DNA from: Acridotheres tristis
Lineage: Eukaryota > Chordata > Aves > Passeriformes > Sturnidae
Length of the DNA stretch: 64,000 nucleotides
Assembly: GCA_037013685.1 (NCBI GenBank)
Contig: CM072905.1
Span: 7,575,491-7,639,490, forward strand
Reading direction: 5' to 3'
The notes under the pieces: model-generated
What the model was told of the DNA's origin: nothing
Seen by the model: only the letters and a program-made list of their open reading frames with translations
The model's database searches: none
Shown here: positions 61,651 to 64,000 of the stretch, piece after piece
Layout: each line of letters opens with the position of its first letter
Numbering within the stretch: the first letter of the stretch is position 1
Position numbers and translations under genes: made by a program

Positions 61651-63339
61651 GTTTCACAGCAGGAATGCCCTGTGGAGCAGTCAGGAGAGGGTTGCTGGTA
61701 TCATGGTGTCTGCAGTCCATTGTAAACTGCTTTTCTGTCAGGGGTGTCACACCAACACAGACTTCACCTGGAATTACTTTATTTCCCACCATGGAAGAGC
61801 TGGATCTTCCCACTGTGCTTCTAGAGGCAGAGGTGTGGCTTTCCCAGCACAGCAATCAGGCTTTCACATTAGATTTTAAGACTGTGCAAACTGAACCACA
61901 TGTGCCAAATGCAGCTGTATGTCACTGAGGTGCTGTCCAGCTACCAGAGGGCAGGGACAGCTCTCCAAGGACTCCCCTCACCACGACAGAGCTGAGTCTT
62001 GTGAGCCTTTGTCTCTCCAGGCCCCACATTCTTCCAAAAGGCCACAGCTGCAGCCTTCTCTGAGGACACACACAGACTGTGCAGGCTTCCAGGATGTTCA
62101 GCCTCAGCCAGAAATGCCAAGAGTTGGAGAAGTTGGAGGTTTTTTTAAATAATCTTGTGAAAGAATCTGCAGTGGCTACAGAGCAAGTGTGCTTGCTTCT
62201 GCCTGGCTATCTATCACAGGAAATTTTGGGAGTCTGGACAGCTAAAGAATGTATGAATAAACCTTCCCTGTCTCCATTTCCCCACCACCACACTGCTCTT
62301 ACACAGACTGGCACAAAAGAGTGAAAAACAGAGATCCCGACAAACATATTTAGGATTCCTTTGTACAAAAGGATATGGCCCAGGAGTGTTTAAATAAGGA
62401 AGAGACAAGGTTAAAAACGGACCAGAGAACCCAGAAAAGCAACACTCCAGGTTCCACCAAACTCAACACTTTTAAGAAAGTCACAGTTGAGGATTTAATC
62501 TCTCTTTAATTTGCTCTTCCATCAGTGCCTGGGTATTGCTGTGTGTTTACTACGTGCACAGCACTTCCGTAGTTTCCCAAAGAACGGCTGAAGTGAGTTC
62601 TGTACCCACCTCCTAGGGCTCAGAAGAGCACCCACTGAAGCAGCCCATGGAAATTCAGATTTCCTGGCAGCACCTTCAGCTACACAGACACCACCAGCAC
62701 AAGCCCCTGCTAATATAACAAACCAGCAGCTCCAAAAGATCCCTTGGGGACGAGAGCTTTACCTGGCATAATACAAATGCACCTACACAGACTTAAGCAA
62801 CACACTGCATTTTTAAAAAGCATAAAACAACAACATGTCCCCCCTCCTCAATCCTTTAAAATTGGCACTGCAACTTTCAGAAAGGTCTGAACACATAACC
62901 TCAAAGAAAAGTTATTTAGGGATGTGAACTGCACTGGGCTGAGCAAGCCCATGGCCCCAGAACTGTTTGGTGTTTCAAGCCCAGCAAATGTGATCCTGCC
63001 AGAGTCAGATTTTGTCAGCAGTTGCCTTGTGCTAAACATCACACCTGCACCTGAAGGACTGGAATTACTGGCAAATGCTGACTTTTTTGCCACCACAGTT
63101 TTTGCTGTGCAAGAAACTCCAAGACTCTCTTGCTCCATCAAGCTTTCCATCACAAGGTGCTAGTGCAGCTTTGTTACCTGTCACTGTGACAGACACAGAG
63201 TGGAAGCAGATGGACTGTTGCTGGTTCAGGTGTTGCACCTCAGGTGTGTGTATGGAGCATGCAGATTCAGACCACAAAAGATGTTTCAGGTCGGTGGTCA
63301 CCTCTCTTGAAGTTGCTTCAGTACTTGGAGTATTCACAC
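61651..63339. other. Flank, nothing recognised
   Basis: A segment near 62.85-63.34 kb is relatively free of stops on both strands, but no frame shows a known family. It may be an unrecognised repeat or chance. Confidence 0.35.
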
Positions 63340-64000
63340 CACCTTCCCTTCCTTGGCTGAACAGGGATCTTCTCTTGCAAATAATATGAAAAAGGAAGGT
63401 GTTTGCCCAGTGGAAGCAAGATCAGGTAACATGGGAAGAATACAGAAATGCTGCTGCCACTGTAGGAAGAAAATTCACATGGCCAAAGCTCAACTAGAGA
63501 CAAAACTGGCCAGAACTGTGGGGGAAATAAAAAAAGTTTTTTCAAATATATTAATGGCAAAAGGCAAATTAGAAATAACACTGATCCATTCCAGGATGAG
63601 GATGGTCACCTCACAATCAGGGACATGGCAGAGGTGTTGAATGTTTCTTTGCCTCTGTCTTCAGCACAGATGAAGGACCGAGGGGGTCTCAGTGCCCTGA
63701 GCTGGAGGACTGTGACAATGTTCAACTCCTAGTCAACCCCAAACCTCCAGATGGATCCCTACAAATCCATGGGGCCTCATGGGATTCATCTGAGAATCCT
63801 CAAGATGCTGCTGATGTCATTGCAAAACCTCTCAATGATTTTTGAGCAGTCTTGGGAATCCAGAGGGGTTCCAGGTGACTGGAAGCTGACAAATGTCCCA
63901 GTCTTCAAGAACAAGGAGGACCTTGGAAGCCATAGGCCTGTCAGTCTCACTTCAGTGCCCAGCCAAATCATGGAAGAGATGATTCTGGGAAGTACTGAAA
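63340..64000 (+). mobile_element. Decayed CR1-type LINE, ORF2 reverse-transcriptase region, cut by window end
   Basis: Across shifting plus-strand frames, conceptual pieces match the avian/reptile CR1 ORF2 linker and reverse transcriptase. In order they are WLNRDLL, QWKQDQVTWEEYRN, AKAQLETKLARTV, KKVFSNI, ILKMLLMSLQNLSMIFEQSW, GVPGDWKLTNVPVFKN and HRPVSLTSVPSQIMEEMI. Stops and frameshifts make it inactive. It is in the opposite orientation to the CR1 3' pieces at 54.3 and 59.5 kb, and continues past the right edge. Confidence 0.85.

Noticed and set aside
62848..63337. Region open on both strands before the CR1 LINE
   Set aside because: It needs two different frames on the minus strand, shows no family motif, and frames of ~100 codons are common by chance in this window.
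1..64000. Search for ST6GALNAC2, JMJD6, METTL23 and SRSF2 exons expected from human gene order
   Set aside because: No frame on either strand shows their conserved motifs; they presumably lie outside the window.
1..64000. CRISPR arrays, operons, toxin-antitoxin or defence systems, tRNA or rRNA genes
   Set aside because: The sequence is vertebrate nuclear DNA. The regular repeats found are minisatellites and coding repeats without spacers, and I saw no tRNA or rRNA signature.

Overview
This is a piece of a vertebrate nuclear genome, most likely a bird and probably a passerine. The evidence is two vertebrate genes with GT-AG introns, short introns in one of them, several decayed CR1 LINE copies (three ending in the avian-type 3' tail), and compact LTRs of a type I associate with songbird genomes. 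There is no prokaryotic, plasmid or phage content. I found no complete unfamiliar gene system; the unexplained signals are regulatory or repetitive.

Two protein-coding genes can be reconstructed exon by exon, both on the minus strand. ST6GALNAC1 (about 0.6-9.9 kb) has nine exons that join in frame to 568 codons. It encodes a type II Golgi sialyltransferase with a short tail, one membrane anchor, a Thr/Pro-rich repeated stem and the sialyl motifs. MXRA7 (about 27.1-53.9 kb) has four exons that join in frame to 258 codons. It encodes a single-pass membrane-anchored protein with a highly charged, low-complexity middle and a conserved C-terminal region. Exon 1 carries a 21-bp coding minisatellite. 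A probable alternative last exon with a strong poly(A) signal lies at 30.2-30.7 kb. The order ST6GALNAC1-MXRA7 on one strand matches the human 17q25 neighbourhood (ST6GALNAC2-ST6GALNAC1-MXRA7-JMJD6). No coding exon of ST6GALNAC2 or JMJD6 is visible here.

Layout: 1-590, ST6GALNAC1 3' untranslated side; 0.6-9.9 kb, ST6GALNAC1; 10.2-10.5 kb, an LTR directly upstream of ST6GALNAC1 in the same orientation; 10.5-23.7 kb, AT-richer intergenic DNA with another LTR (14.7-15.0 kb), a dispersed repeat and a CR1 fragment (18.6-19.3 kb); 23.7-24.3 kb, two LTR-like units head to tail; 24.3-24.64 kb, a CpG island with promoter-type motifs but no recognised gene; 24.63-24.87 kb, a ~30-bp minisatellite; 25.2-27.1 kb, probable MXRA7 3' UTR; 27.1-53.9 kb, MXRA7 with long GC-richer introns; 53.9-64 kb, upstream flank with three CR1 pieces, a GC-rich tandem repeat and a possible 3' end of the next minus-strand gene near 60.2 kb.

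The two genes do not form a pathway together. Their adjacency reflects conserved vertebrate gene order. Nearly all other open reading frames in the window are chance or antisense frames in GC-rich DNA.
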